This document shows positions 1-7,635 of a DNA stretch of 26,694 bases, one piece after another (position 1 is the first letter of the stretch; each line of letters starts with the position of its first letter). Origin of the DNA: Actinomycetes bacterium (GTDB lineage Bacteria > Actinomycetota > Actinomycetes > Propionibacteriales > Nocardioidaceae); assembly GCA_023252095.1 (NCBI GenBank), contig JAHEXN010000007.1:1-26694 (forward strand). The letters run 5' to 3'. The translations under genes and the position numbers were made by a program. The notes beneath the pieces were generated by a model. It was not told where the DNA came from and made no database searches. It saw only the letters and a program-made list of their open reading frames with translations.

Positions 1-698
1 CAGCCGTCGCCCACCTCGCCGATCACGTTGGCCACCGGCACCTCGACGCCCGAGAAGAACACCTCGGCGAATCCGGGGTTGCCGTGCAGCTGGCCCAGCG
101 GACGGATCTCCACGCCGGGCGAGCGCAGGTCGATGATGACGAACGTGAGCCCCCGGTGGCCGCGGGACTCCGGGTCGGTCCGCACCAGCGCGAACATCGT
201 CGTGGCGATAATGCCCTGCGAGGTCCAGATCTTCTGGCCGTCGACGATCATCGCGTCGCCCTTGATCCGGCCCGTCGTGCGCACGGCGGCGAGGTCACTG
301 CCCGCGCCGGGCTCGGAGAAGCCCTGGCACCAGATGTCATCGCACGTGAGGATGCCCGGGAGCCACTCGCTCTTCTGCTGCTCGGTGCCGTGCGCCATGA
401 CGGTCGGGCCGCCGTGGATCAGGCCCATCTTGTTGAGGCGCTCCGGCAGTCGGAACCGCGCGTACTCCTCGTCGTAGATCAGCTCGGCCCAGGCGTCCGC
501 GCCCTGGCCGCCGACCTCGACGGGCCAGCTCGGCGCCGCCCAGCCGGCCTCGTGGAGCGCGTGCTCCCACTCGAGGTGCTGGCTGTAACCGGGTTCGGAG
601 TAGGGGCTGTCGAGCCGACCCTTCGGGCCGTGCTCGGTGAACCACTCCTGCAGCTCGCGCCGGAACGCCTGCTGCTCGGGGGTGAAGGTCAGGTCCAT
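1..698 (-). CDS. Acyl-CoA dehydrogenase, N-terminal 232 residues (cut by window edge)
   Basis: The visible part encodes the N-terminal and middle domains of a FAD-dependent acyl-CoA dehydrogenase, which oxidises an acyl-CoA to the 2-enoyl-CoA. It opens MDLTFTPEQQAFRRELQEWF, typical of the family. The substrate/FAD-contact signature WCQGFSEPGAGSDLA lies at about residues 123-137, followed by a beta-barrel segment containing KIWTS and GHRGLTFVIID. The C-terminal helical domain with the catalytic Glu lies beyond position 1, so the subfamily cannot be decided. The ATG at 698 is only 7 nt past the tctA stop, so it is the last visible gene of the synthetase-tctCBA operon. An AGGA about 12 nt upstream is a weak ribosome site, and coupling to tctA is likely. 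Context suggests it acts on the imported, CoA-activated acid. Confidence 0.93.
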   Translation of the reverse strand, partial: MDLTFTPEQQAFRRELQEWFTEHGPKGRLDSPYSEPGYSQHLEWEHALHEAGWAAPSWPVEVGGQGADAWAELIYDEEYARFRLPERLNKMGLIHGGPTVMAHGTEQQKSEWLPGILTCDDIWCQGFSEPGAGSDLAAVRTTGRIKGDAMIVDGQKIWTSQGIIATTMFALVRTDPESRGHRGLTFVIIDLRSPGVEIRPLGQLHGNPGFAEVFFSGVEVPVANVIGEVGDG

Positions 699-705
699 GT
701 CGTGA

Positions 706-2235
706 TCAGTCCTCTGCGAGCTGCTTGGTCATCTCGACGATCCCGCCCTTGCCGCCGCGGCGACGGCGGATCGCGCCGAATACCGAGGTGGCGACGACCA
801 ACGCGACGACCGCGATGATCGAGCCGGAGATGGGACGTGAGACGAAGATGGAGAGGTCGCCGTTCGACAGCAGCATCGACTGCCGGAAGGCCACCTCGAG
901 CACGCTGCCCAGCACGAAGGCCAGGACGAGCGGCGCGGGTTCGAAACCGGTCTTGCGCATCAGGTAGCCGACCAGGCCGGCCGCGAGCATGACCCACATG
1001 TCGAACTCCATGTAGCTGATCGTGTAGACGCCGACCAGGGTCACGAGCAGCGCGATGCCGCCGATGATCCCGATCCGCACCCGCAGCAGCTGCACGAAGA
1101 TGCCGACGAAGGGCAGGTTGAGCGCCAGCAGGATCAGGTTGCCCACGAACATCGAGGCGATGACCCCCCAGAACAGCTCGGGCTGCTCCTCGATGAGGGC
1201 AGGTCCTGGAGTGATGTCCTGCATCATCAGCGCCCCGAGGATCAACGCCAGCACCGCGTTGGATGGCAGGCCGAGCGTCAGCAGTGGGATGAACGCCGAG
1301 ATCGACGACGCGTTGTTGGCCGTCTCCGGTCCGGCGACGCCCTCGATCGCGCCCTTGCCGAATCTCGAGGGGTCCTTCGCGATCTTCTTCTCGGCCGCGT
1401 AGGAGGCCAGTGACGACATCACGCCACCACCGCCGGGGAGCATGCCGATAGGGAACCCGAGCAGCGTGCCGCGGAAGATCGACCAGCGCGACTGCTTCCA
1501 GTCGTCCTTGGTCGGCAGGATCCGGTCGATCTTGCCGATCGTGCCGGTGCCCTTGATGCGCTGCTCGAGGTTGTACATGATCTCGCCGATGCCGAACAGA
1601 CCCATCGCGATGGCGACCAGGTCGATGCCCGAGAACAGCTCGGGCATGTCGAAGTTGAAGCGCGAGGTGCCCCGGATCGGATCCGGGCCGATCGAGGCGA
1701 GCAGCAGGCCGAACAGGGCCACGATGATGCTCTTGACGGTCGACTTCGTGCCCAGGTAGGTCACGAGCACGAGGCCGAGGATCGTGAGGGCCGCGTACTC
1801 CGGCGGGCCGAAGCGCACGGCCCAGGTGGCCAGAAGCGGGGCGACGAACGCCAGGCCGACGATCGCCACGGTGCCGCCGATGAACGAGCCGATCGCGGCG
1901 ATGCCGAGCGCCGGACCGCCGCGACCCTGCTTGGTCATCTCGTAGCCGTCGAGTGCGGTGATGGCGCTCGCGGCCTCCCCCGGGATGCGGAGCAGGACCG
2001 ACGTGATCGTGCCGCCGTACATCGAGCCGTAGTAGACGCCGGCCAGCATCATGATCGCGGCCTCCGGCGAGATGCCGTACGTGATCGGCAGCAGCAGCGC
2101 GATCGTCGCGGTCGGGCCGAGACCCGGGAGCACGCCGATGACGGTGCCGATCGTGACACCGAGGAACACGAAGAGCAGGTTCTCGGGTGTGAAGACGACA
2201 CCGAAGCCGTCGATCAGTGAGGACAGAGAGTCCAT
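706..2235 (-). CDS. tctA: Tripartite tricarboxylate transporter, large permease subunit TctA
   Basis: This 509-residue, very hydrophobic protein is the large membrane subunit of a TTT-family carboxylate importer. It works with a small subunit (TctB) and an extracytoplasmic binding protein (TctC). Near the N-terminus is the TctA signature: GVLPGLGPTATIALLLP, then MMLAGVYYGSMYGGTIT and the IPGEAAS segment, followed by about ten more membrane spans. Length is normal for the family. The ATG lies 3 nt after the tctB stop, and a GGGGAGG inside the tctB 3' end serves as ribosome site, so the two are translationally coupled. The basic tail (RRRRGGKGG) is cytoplasmic. The substrate cannot be read from the permease; TTT systems carry citrate, dicarboxylates or aromatic acids. 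Confidence 0.95.
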   Translation of the reverse strand: MDSLSSLIDGFGVVFTPENLLFVFLGVTIGTVIGVLPGLGPTATIALLLPITYGISPEAAIMMLAGVYYGSMYGGTITSVLLRIPGEAASAITALDGYEMTKQGRGGPALGIAAIGSFIGGTVAIVGLAFVAPLLATWAVRFGPPEYAALTILGLVLVTYLGTKSTVKSIIVALFGLLLASIGPDPIRGTSRFNFDMPELFSGIDLVAIAMGLFGIGEIMYNLEQRIKGTGTIGKIDRILPTKDDWKQSRWSIFRGTLLGFPIGMLPGGGGVMSSLASYAAEKKIAKDPSRFGKGAIEGVAGPETANNASSISAFIPLLTLGLPSNAVLALILGALMMQDITPGPALIEEQPELFWGVIASMFVGNLILLALNLPFVGIFVQLLRVRIGIIGGIALLVTLVGVYTISYMEFDMWVMLAAGLVGYLMRKTGFEPAPLVLAFVLGSVLEVAFRQSMLLSNGDLSIFVSRPISGSIIAVVALVVATSVFGAIRRRRGGKGGIVEMTKQLAED

Positions 2236-2238
2236 GGG

Positions 2239-2769
2239 TCAGCGACCTCCCCAGAGGCTGGCGATGAGGTCCTCGGGGAAGCGCACTCCGAGCGCCTCGA
2301 CGAAGAGCAGGTAGGTGAGCAGTGGCGTGACCAACGCGAGGATGACGGTCAGCCGCCACGACTCGCCGTTGAGGCCCTTGAGCCACAACATCAGGAAGAC
2401 GATGCCGGCGAGGATCATGCCGGTGTTGTCGAAGATCACGACGAACGCGGCGAGGGCGCCGAATCCTGCGAGGACCCGCACGGTGCCGGAGAGCTCGAAC
2501 GACTCGATGCCGTCCTTCAGGTCGGCGACGAAGCCCACGAGCGAGAACAGGATGATCCCGACGATCAGGACCCGTGGCCAGAAGCCCGGGCCGGGCTCGG
2601 TCAGCGAGCCGACCTCCATGTCACCCATCTGGGTGTGGAAGAGGATCGCGACCGCGATCATCACCAGGAGAGGCACCTTCGAGGCGATCCAACCGGTCCC
2701 GCGCGTGGGCGGGTGCTCGGTGGGGACCTCACTGATGTCGGGGAGCTGGTCGTCGGTCATGTCCGTCAT
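2239..2769 (-). CDS. tctB: Tripartite tricarboxylate transporter, small permease subunit TctB
   Basis: A 176-residue protein with about four membrane spans, the usual size and topology of TctB, the small subunit that pairs with TctA. It has a hydrophilic N-terminus of about 25 residues, a first span (VPLLVMIAVAILFHTQ), a loop ending EPGPGFWPR (the FWP motif is typical of TctB) and three more spans. The ATG at 2769 is chosen because AGGA sits 6 nt upstream; an in-frame ATG at 2760 is an alternative. It lies between tctC and tctA, separated from tctC by a 66-nt gap holding a strong hairpin. Identification rests on topology, the FWP loop and position, since TctB sequences diverge widely. Confidence 0.9.
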   Translation of the reverse strand: MTDMTDDQLPDISEVPTEHPPTRGTGWIASKVPLLVMIAVAILFHTQMGDMEVGSLTEPGPGFWPRVLIVGIILFSLVGFVADLKDGIESFELSGTVRVLAGFGALAAFVVIFDNTGMILAGIVFLMLWLKGLNGESWRLTVILALVTPLLTYLLFVEALGVRFPEDLIASLWGGR

Positions 2770-2798
2770 CTTCTGTCCTGTCGGGGGTCAGGCGGAAC

Positions 2799-2827
2799 GG
2801 GGTCCCGGGCTCGTGGCCCGGGACCCC
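2799..2827 (-). terminator. Intercistronic hairpin between tctC and tctB
   Basis: A perfect 12-bp stem: left arm GGGGTCCCGGGC, 5-nt loop TCGTG, right arm GCCCGGGACCCC. It starts 9 nt after the tctC stop and lies 30 nt before the tctB start. There is no T-tract. In an operon this more likely acts as a partial terminator or an mRNA 3'-end stabiliser, letting the binding protein be made in excess over the membrane subunits. The function is inferred; the stem itself is read directly. Confidence 0.75.
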
Positions 2828-2835
2828 GGCCGGGT

Positions 2836-3837
2836 TCAGCCGAACAGCTCTTGGAGGACGTCCTTGAGCGCGGCGCTCTCGTCCTTCATCTTCTTCGTGA
2901 GGTCCTTCGACCCGGTGAACTTCTCGGGCACGAGCACGTCGCCGTCCAGCGCCTTGTAGGTGTCTGGGTCCTTGACTGCGGCCTCGAGGGTCTCCTCGAG
3001 CTTCGCGACCACGGCCTCGGGCGTGCCCTTCGGCGCGATCAGGATGAACGTGGACACGCCGTAGATCAGGTCCTCGAAGCCGCTCTCGGCCAGGGTCGGC
3101 ACCTCGGGCAGGTAGTCCGCCCGCTCCTCACCCATGATCGCCAGCGGACGGATCGCCCCGGCCTCGTGCTGCGCCCGGACCGCCGCGTTGTAGGACGGCA
3201 CGATCGCGTCGACGTTCTTGCCCAGCAGGGCGGTCAACGACGGCGCGTCACCCTGGAAGGGCACCAGCTGCAGCGGCACGTCGTACTCGGACTTCATGCG
3301 CTCGATCTCCACGGCCTGCGGCGTCTGCGCCCCGGCCGCGCCGATCGTGATCTTGTCGGGGTTCTTCTTGGCGGCCTCCACGAGGTCGTCGATCGTCTTG
3401 TACGGCGAGTCGGCCGGGACGAGGATGACGCCCGCGCCCTCCGTGACGGTGCCGACGGGGATGACGTCGTCCTGCGTGAACCCGACCTCCTCGATCAGCG
3501 GCACGCGACTCACGGCCGATGCCGTGGTCATGGCGATCGTCAGACCGTCAGGCCGGGCCTGCGAGAGCTGGGCCGAGCCGACGGCGCCCGAGGCACCCTC
3601 GACGTTCTCGACCACGACCGAGACCCCGAGCTCCTTCTCGAAGGCTGCGGCGACAGCGCGACCGGCGATGTCGGTGGGACCACCGGCGGCGTACGTGACG
3701 ATCATCGTGATGTCGTCCTCCGGGTATCCGTCAGCGGCACCCGCGTCGGCACCTGCGTCCGAGGAGCCTGAGCCCCCGCACGCCGCCAGGGAGAGGGTCA
3801 GAACGCCGGCGACGAGGCCGATGCCCAGTTTCTTCAT
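2836..3837 (-). CDS. tctC: TTT-family substrate-binding lipoprotein TctC (copy 1)
   Basis: A 333-residue solute-binding protein that would capture a carboxylate outside the membrane and deliver it to TctAB. The N-terminus MKKLGIGLVAGVLTLSLAAC is a lipoprotein signal with lipobox LAAC, placing the anchored Cys at residue 20. The mature protein starts after a Ser/Gly/Ala linker, then YPEDDITMIVTYAAGGPTDI, the TctC start in which the AAGG-x-TD loop contacts the carboxylate. The ATG at 3837 is chosen over an upstream frame extension because it begins the signal peptide and has AGGAG 7 nt upstream. The gene sits 62 nt downstream of the synthetase. A close paralogue lies at 7636-8631. Differences near the probable ligand pocket (PSYNAAV against TSWNESV) suggest a related but different ligand range. 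Confidence 0.95.
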   Translation of the reverse strand: MKKLGIGLVAGVLTLSLAACGGSGSSDAGADAGAADGYPEDDITMIVTYAAGGPTDIAGRAVAAAFEKELGVSVVVENVEGASGAVGSAQLSQARPDGLTIAMTTASAVSRVPLIEEVGFTQDDVIPVGTVTEGAGVILVPADSPYKTIDDLVEAAKKNPDKITIGAAGAQTPQAVEIERMKSEYDVPLQLVPFQGDAPSLTALLGKNVDAIVPSYNAAVRAQHEAGAIRPLAIMGEERADYLPEVPTLAESGFEDLIYGVSTFILIAPKGTPEAVVAKLEETLEAAVKDPDTYKALDGDVLVPEKFTGSKDLTKKMKDESAALKDVLQELFG

Positions 3838-3899
3838 GGTGTTTCTCCTGTGTGTAGGGACAGCTGTTGTCGCACGACCTGCCGGACGGTTCCGGCGGC

Positions 3900-6077
3900 T
3901 CATGCGTCCTCCCCGAACCGCTCGCGCAGCGCCACGAGGGCGTCGAGCGCGAGGGCACCCCGGCCAGCAGGCCGGACGATGAATGGATTGACGTCGATCG
4001 AATCGAGCCGGTCGCGGTGCGCGTCGGCCAGACGGGACAGGGCGACCAAGGCCTCGGCGAGGGCCTCGACGTCGGCGGGCTCAGCGCCACGCACGCCGTC
4101 GAACATTGCGGCTCCGCGGATGTCACCGATCATGTCGCGGGCCGTCTCGATCCCGAACGGGGCGAGACGGTAGGTCACGTCCTTCAGCACCTCGACGAAC
4201 ACGCCGCCGAGGCCGAACACGACCACGGGACCGAACGTCGGGTCGATCGCGACCCCGAGGATCGTCTCGACGCCGTCAGAGATCATCGGCGCGAGCAGCA
4301 CGCCATCGATCTGCGCACCGGCGTCGTAGGTGCTGGCGGAGGCGATGATCCGGTCGTAGGCGGCCGCGGCCTCGTCCGGGGTGTCGACACCGAGCACGAC
4401 ACCACCGGCCTCGGTCTTGTGGGCGATGTCGGGCGAGACGATCTTCAGCACGACGGGCTCGCCGATCTCGGCCTGGGCGCGGGCGGCGTCCTCGGCGGAG
4501 GTCACGACGACCTCGGGGACGACCCCGATGCCGGCGGCCGAGAGGAACGCCTTGGCGGTGACCTCGGTCAGCGTCGACGGCAGCTCGGGTGCGGCCGGCA
4601 TCGCGGCGACGTCGGCACGCGAGGCGCGCTCCTGCTCGAAGCGCTGGCGGCGCACGGCGTAGTCGGTGACCCGCCCGAGCACCCGCACGGCGGTCGAGAT
4701 GTCCTCGAACACCGGTATGCCCAGCTCTTCCACCTGCTGCCGGATCTCCGGACGGGAGAGCGTCGTGACGTAGAACGGCGCCTCGGGATGATTGGCGCGC
4801 GCGGTGGCGAGACCCTCCACGAGCTGCTCGGTCCACGGGTCGAGCAGGCCCATGTACGTCATGCCCAGCACGATCGAGTCGTAGGCGCCCTCGTTGAGGC
4901 AGGCGTCGACGAAGGTCGGGAAGAGGCTGCGGTCGTTCATGATCTGCGCCGTGAGGTCGATGGGATTGCCCACGCCCGCCGGCGGCCAGATCTCCTTGAG
5001 CTCGGCCTGGAGCTGGTCCGACGGTGGGAGGACCCGTAGGCCGCTGTCGGCGGCCTCGTCGGCGGCGATGATGCCGACGCCGCCGGAGCCGGTGAGGATC
5101 CCGAGGCGGTCGCCGGCCGGGAGCTTGCCGATCGCGAGCGCGTAGCAGACGTCGAACATCTCGGCCATCGAGTCGACCCGGATCACGCCGTACTGCTCGA
5201 ACAGCGCGTCGAAGACCTGGTCGGAGCCGACGAGCGACGCGGTGTGCGAGGCGGCGGCGGTGGCGCCGACCTCGGAACGACCGACCTTGAGCGCGACGAC
5301 GGGCTTGCCCGCCTCCTGCGCGATCTTCAGCGCCTCGCGCAGGCGTTCGCCGTCTCGCGCGCCCTCGAGGTAGGTCGCGATGACCTCGACCGTGGGGTCG
5401 AGCGCGAGGTGCGCCAGGACGTCGGCGAGCTGGATGTCGGCCTCGTTGCCGGTCGAGAGCCACGGGTCGAACTGCAGACCCCGCTGCGTACCCGAGACGA
5501 CCCACTCGCTGGCGATCGCACCGCTCTGGCTCGCGAGGGCGACCGTGGCGAGCGGCTCGCGGACGAACGGCACGCCGACGGAGGCGGCGAAGGTGCCGAC
5601 CGCGCCTGTGGCGCGGTTCATGCTGCCGATGCAGTTGGGGCCGAGCACGCGCATGCCGTAGCTGCGCGCCGCGTCGACGATCTCCCGCTGCTGAGCGGCA
5701 CCCTCGTCACTCATCTCGGCGAAGCCGGCGCTGAAGATCGTGACGACCTTGACGCCCTTGCGGCCGCACGCGTGCACGGCGTCGAGCACGTGTCCGTTCG
5801 GCAGCGCCACGAGCGCCAGGTCGACCTCGCCGGGCACCGACTCGATGTCGGGATAGGCCGGCAGGCCCTGGATCTCGGCGGACTTCGGGTTGATCGGGTA
5901 GACCGTGCCGGCGAATCCCGACTCCTTGACGAAGCGGACCGGGCGCCCGCCGATCTTGGTCGGATCCGACGACGCGCCCAGGATCGCGATGCTCCGCGGG
6001 TCGAAGAGTGCGTCGAGGCCCGTCGTGTCGGCCGACCGGGTGATCCGGTCGGCGATCGGCGCTGGGGTCTGGGTCAC
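3900..6077 (-). CDS. Acyl-CoA synthetase, ADP-forming type (fused alpha-beta)
   Basis: A 725-residue protein of the fused ADP-forming acyl-CoA synthetase family (acetate-CoA ligase/pimeloyl-CoA synthetase type). It makes an acyl-CoA from acid, CoA and ATP through phosphohistidine intermediates. Order of domains: CoA-binding Rossmann fold (SIAILGASSDPTKIGG, then VLGPNCIGSMN); two succinyl-CoA-ligase-like domains containing ASHTASLVG with the expected phosphorylated His; then an ATP-grasp domain starting near TEVTAKAFLSAAG, with a second conserved His in AHKTEAGGV. The GTG at 6077 is preferred to the ATG at 6122 because AAAGGA lies 10 nt upstream and the longer form would run through a conserved palindrome. 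It is the first gene of the transporter operon, so it probably activates the imported acid. Acid specificity is unknown. Confidence 0.92.
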   Translation of the reverse strand: MTQTPAPIADRITRSADTTGLDALFDPRSIAILGASSDPTKIGGRPVRFVKESGFAGTVYPINPKSAEIQGLPAYPDIESVPGEVDLALVALPNGHVLDAVHACGRKGVKVVTIFSAGFAEMSDEGAAQQREIVDAARSYGMRVLGPNCIGSMNRATGAVGTFAASVGVPFVREPLATVALASQSGAIASEWVVSGTQRGLQFDPWLSTGNEADIQLADVLAHLALDPTVEVIATYLEGARDGERLREALKIAQEAGKPVVALKVGRSEVGATAAASHTASLVGSDQVFDALFEQYGVIRVDSMAEMFDVCYALAIGKLPAGDRLGILTGSGGVGIIAADEAADSGLRVLPPSDQLQAELKEIWPPAGVGNPIDLTAQIMNDRSLFPTFVDACLNEGAYDSIVLGMTYMGLLDPWTEQLVEGLATARANHPEAPFYVTTLSRPEIRQQVEELGIPVFEDISTAVRVLGRVTDYAVRRQRFEQERASRADVAAMPAAPELPSTLTEVTAKAFLSAAGIGVVPEVVVTSAEDAARAQAEIGEPVVLKIVSPDIAHKTEAGGVVLGVDTPDEAAAAYDRIIASASTYDAGAQIDGVLLAPMISDGVETILGVAIDPTFGPVVVFGLGGVFVEVLKDVTYRLAPFGIETARDMIGDIRGAAMFDGVRGAEPADVEALAEALVALSRLADAHRDRLDSIDVNPFIVRPAGRGALALDALVALRERFGEDA

Positions 6078-6100
6078 GGGCCCTGGGTCCTTTCGTCGAG

Positions 6101-6120
6101 GATGTGTCCTGCAACACATC
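6101..6120. promoter_or_regulatory. Perfect 7-bp inverted repeat upstream of the synthetase
   Basis: GATGTGT, a 6-nt spacer CCTGCA, then ACACATC. The repeat lies 24 nt upstream of the synthetase GTG, between the start codon and the TATACA operator. It could be a second operator or a short hairpin in the 5' leader. The matching region before tctC copy 2 keeps GATGTG and CACA but not the full symmetry. Confidence 0.45.
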
Positions 6121-6150
6121 ACCGTCAGTCAATCATGAATGCGGGATGAC

Positions 6151-6165
6151 ATGCAAGAATGTATA
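6151..6165 (-). promoter_or_regulatory. Candidate GntR operator, site 1 (TATACA-N5-GYAT)
   Basis: Read on the minus strand the site is TATACATTCTTGCAT, an imperfect palindrome with ATAC-N6-GCAT half-sites, typical in form for FCD-type GntR regulators. It lies in the divergent region between the synthetase and gntR, so it could control both. The same 15-mer recurs before tctC copy 2 (8720-8734) and a variant precedes maoC (10450-10464). The role is inferred from recurrence, symmetry and position. Confidence 0.6.
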
Positions 6166-6257
6166 CCTAATTGTTCGCCAATCTTCTTTTCGACAGATAC
6201 GCTCGCCGGAATCAGGACCTCCGGACAGGCCATCCGGACCGACGAACAGGAGCACGG

Positions 6258-6917
6258 ATGACGAAGACCGCCCCGACCGCGACCGGCGTCCAGCGCTGCC
6301 TGACCGAGATCCGGCAGATGATCATCTCGGGCGAGCTCCTGCCCGGGCAGAAGGTGCACCAGGGCGAGATCGCTGCCCTGCTGAACGTCAGCCGCATCCC
6401 CGTGCGCGAGGCGCTGTCGACCCTGCAGGCCGAGGGCGTGCTGACGTACAAGCCCAACACGGGATTCACCGTCGCCCGGTTCAGCGGCGAGGACCTCTCG
6501 GAGATCTACCTCATGCGCCGCCTGCTCGAGACCGAGCTGCTCCGATCGATCGATCTCGGCACGGTCGACGTCGCCGAGCTCGAGGCTCTCAACGAGAAGC
6601 TGTCGACCCTGTCGTCGGCGACGGATCCCGACGAGTACCAGGAGACGAACCTCGCGTTCCACTTCCGACTCTTCGACCACTCGGCACTCAAGCTCGTGCG
6701 ACAGGAGGTGCAGCGGCTCTGGTACATGTCGAGCTTCTACCGCTCGTTGTACATCCAGGAGGCCGACTCGCGGCTGCGGGTGCACAGCGATCACGTGCAG
6801 ATCATCGAGGCGATCCGGGCGAACGACGTCGAGAAGCTCATCCACATCTCCGACGAGCACCGCCACTCCACCGAGTCGCTCGTGACCCAGCGCATCGGCT
6901 GGTCACGACCGCGCTGA
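6258..6917 (+). CDS. GntR-family transcriptional regulator with FCD ligand domain
   Basis: A 219-residue regulator. Residues about 10-72 form the GntR winged helix, with IISGELLPGQKVHQGEIAAL, NVSRIPVREALSTLQAEG and a wing ending TGFTV. Residues about 80-205 form the FCD effector domain. It keeps the His positions that commonly bind metal next to a small carboxylate ligand (AFHFRLFDH, DHVQIIEAI, ISDEHRHS). The ATG at 6258 follows AGGAG by 5 nt; a longer in-frame extension starts inside the operator region and is disfavoured. The gene is divergent from the synthetase-tctCBA operon and probably represses this uptake island until an acid or acyl-CoA inducer binds. Its 3' end overlaps the convergent hydratase gene by 15 bp. 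Confidence 0.93.
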   Translation: MTKTAPTATGVQRCLTEIRQMIISGELLPGQKVHQGEIAALLNVSRIPVREALSTLQAEGVLTYKPNTGFTVARFSGEDLSEIYLMRRLLETELLRSIDLGTVDVAELEALNEKLSTLSSATDPDEYQETNLAFHFRLFDHSALKLVRQEVQRLWYMSSFYRSLYIQEADSRLRVHSDHVQIIEAIRANDVEKLIHISDEHRHSTESLVTQRIGWSRPR

Positions 6918-7625
6918 CCGCCGGGCCTCGAGGAACGCTGCGAGCCGCGGCTCCTGCCTGGCAAACATCTCCGACTCCGGCCAGTCCCGGGAGTCGACCG
7001 CGATCTGCTTGGTGAGCACGACCGCCGCGGGGTCCATGGCGGCCACCTCCTCCGCGAGGGCCACCGCCGACCCGAGCGACTCCCCCGGCGCGGACAGCCG
7101 GTTGACGAGCCCCAGATCGTGCAGCCGTGGCGCGGGGCACGGCCGGCCCGTCAGCAGGATCTCCATCGCCGCCGCCCGCGGGAGCCGCGACGGGAGGCGC
7201 ATCGCTCCGCCGCCTCCGGCGACCAGCCCGTGCGTGACTTCGGGGAGACCGAGCACCGCGTCGGACGCCGCGACCACGAGGTCGCACGCCAGGACCATCT
7301 CGAAGCCCAGACCCAGGGCGTACCCGTCCACGGCGGCGACGACCGGCTTGCGGGGCGGCACCCAGGCGAGGCCGCCGCTGCCCCGGCGCGGGTCCAGCGG
7401 CCGCTCCCCCGTTCGCTCGAACTGCTTCAGGTCCATCCCGGACGAGAAGTAGCCGTGGCGCCCATGGATCACTGCGACCCGGAGGTCGGGCGACTCGTCC
7501 AACCGGTCCAGGTGGCCGGCGACGGCCCGTGCCATGTCGGCCGTGATCGCGTTGCGGGTCCCGGGCCGGTCCAGCGACACGACCAGGACCGCGCCACGGG
7601 CGTCGGCGACGACGGCTGAGGTCAC
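6903..7625 (-). CDS. Enoyl-CoA hydratase/isomerase (crotonase family)
   Basis: A 240-residue crotonase-fold protein that probably hydrates a 2-enoyl-CoA. The first oxyanion-hole segment is YFSSGMDLKQF (residues 59-69). The second is GYALGLGFEMVLACDL (101-116), where the usual GGG reads GLG. Both Glu residues of true hydratases appear present, E109 in GFE and E129 in GLPE, so hydratase activity is plausible rather than an isomerase or ligase activity. The GTG start lies 10 nt after the tctC2 stop in the same operon, with a weak G-rich ribosome site, so it is likely translationally coupled. The last 15 bp overlap gntR tail to tail. With the dehydrogenase and MaoC it completes a beta-oxidation-like set. 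Confidence 0.92.
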   Translation of the reverse strand: MTSAVVADARGAVLVVSLDRPGTRNAITADMARAVAGHLDRLDESPDLRVAVIHGRHGYFSSGMDLKQFERTGERPLDPRRGSGGLAWVPPRKPVVAAVDGYALGLGFEMVLACDLVVAASDAVLGLPEVTHGLVAGGGGAMRLPSRLPRAAAMEILLTGRPCPAPRLHDLGLVNRLSAPGESLGSAVALAEEVAAMDPAAVVLTKQIAVDSRDWPESEMFARQEPRLAAFLEARRSARS

Positions 7626-7635
7626 GGTCCCGCCC

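Noticed and set aside
689..2386. 565-residue minus-strand frame overlapping tctA
   Set aside because: Arg/His-rich out-of-frame reading of the clear tctA gene.
3837..3903. Upstream in-frame extension of tctC copy 1
   Set aside because: It would overlap the synthetase stop and hide the lipoprotein signal; the ATG at 3837 has a strong ribosome site.
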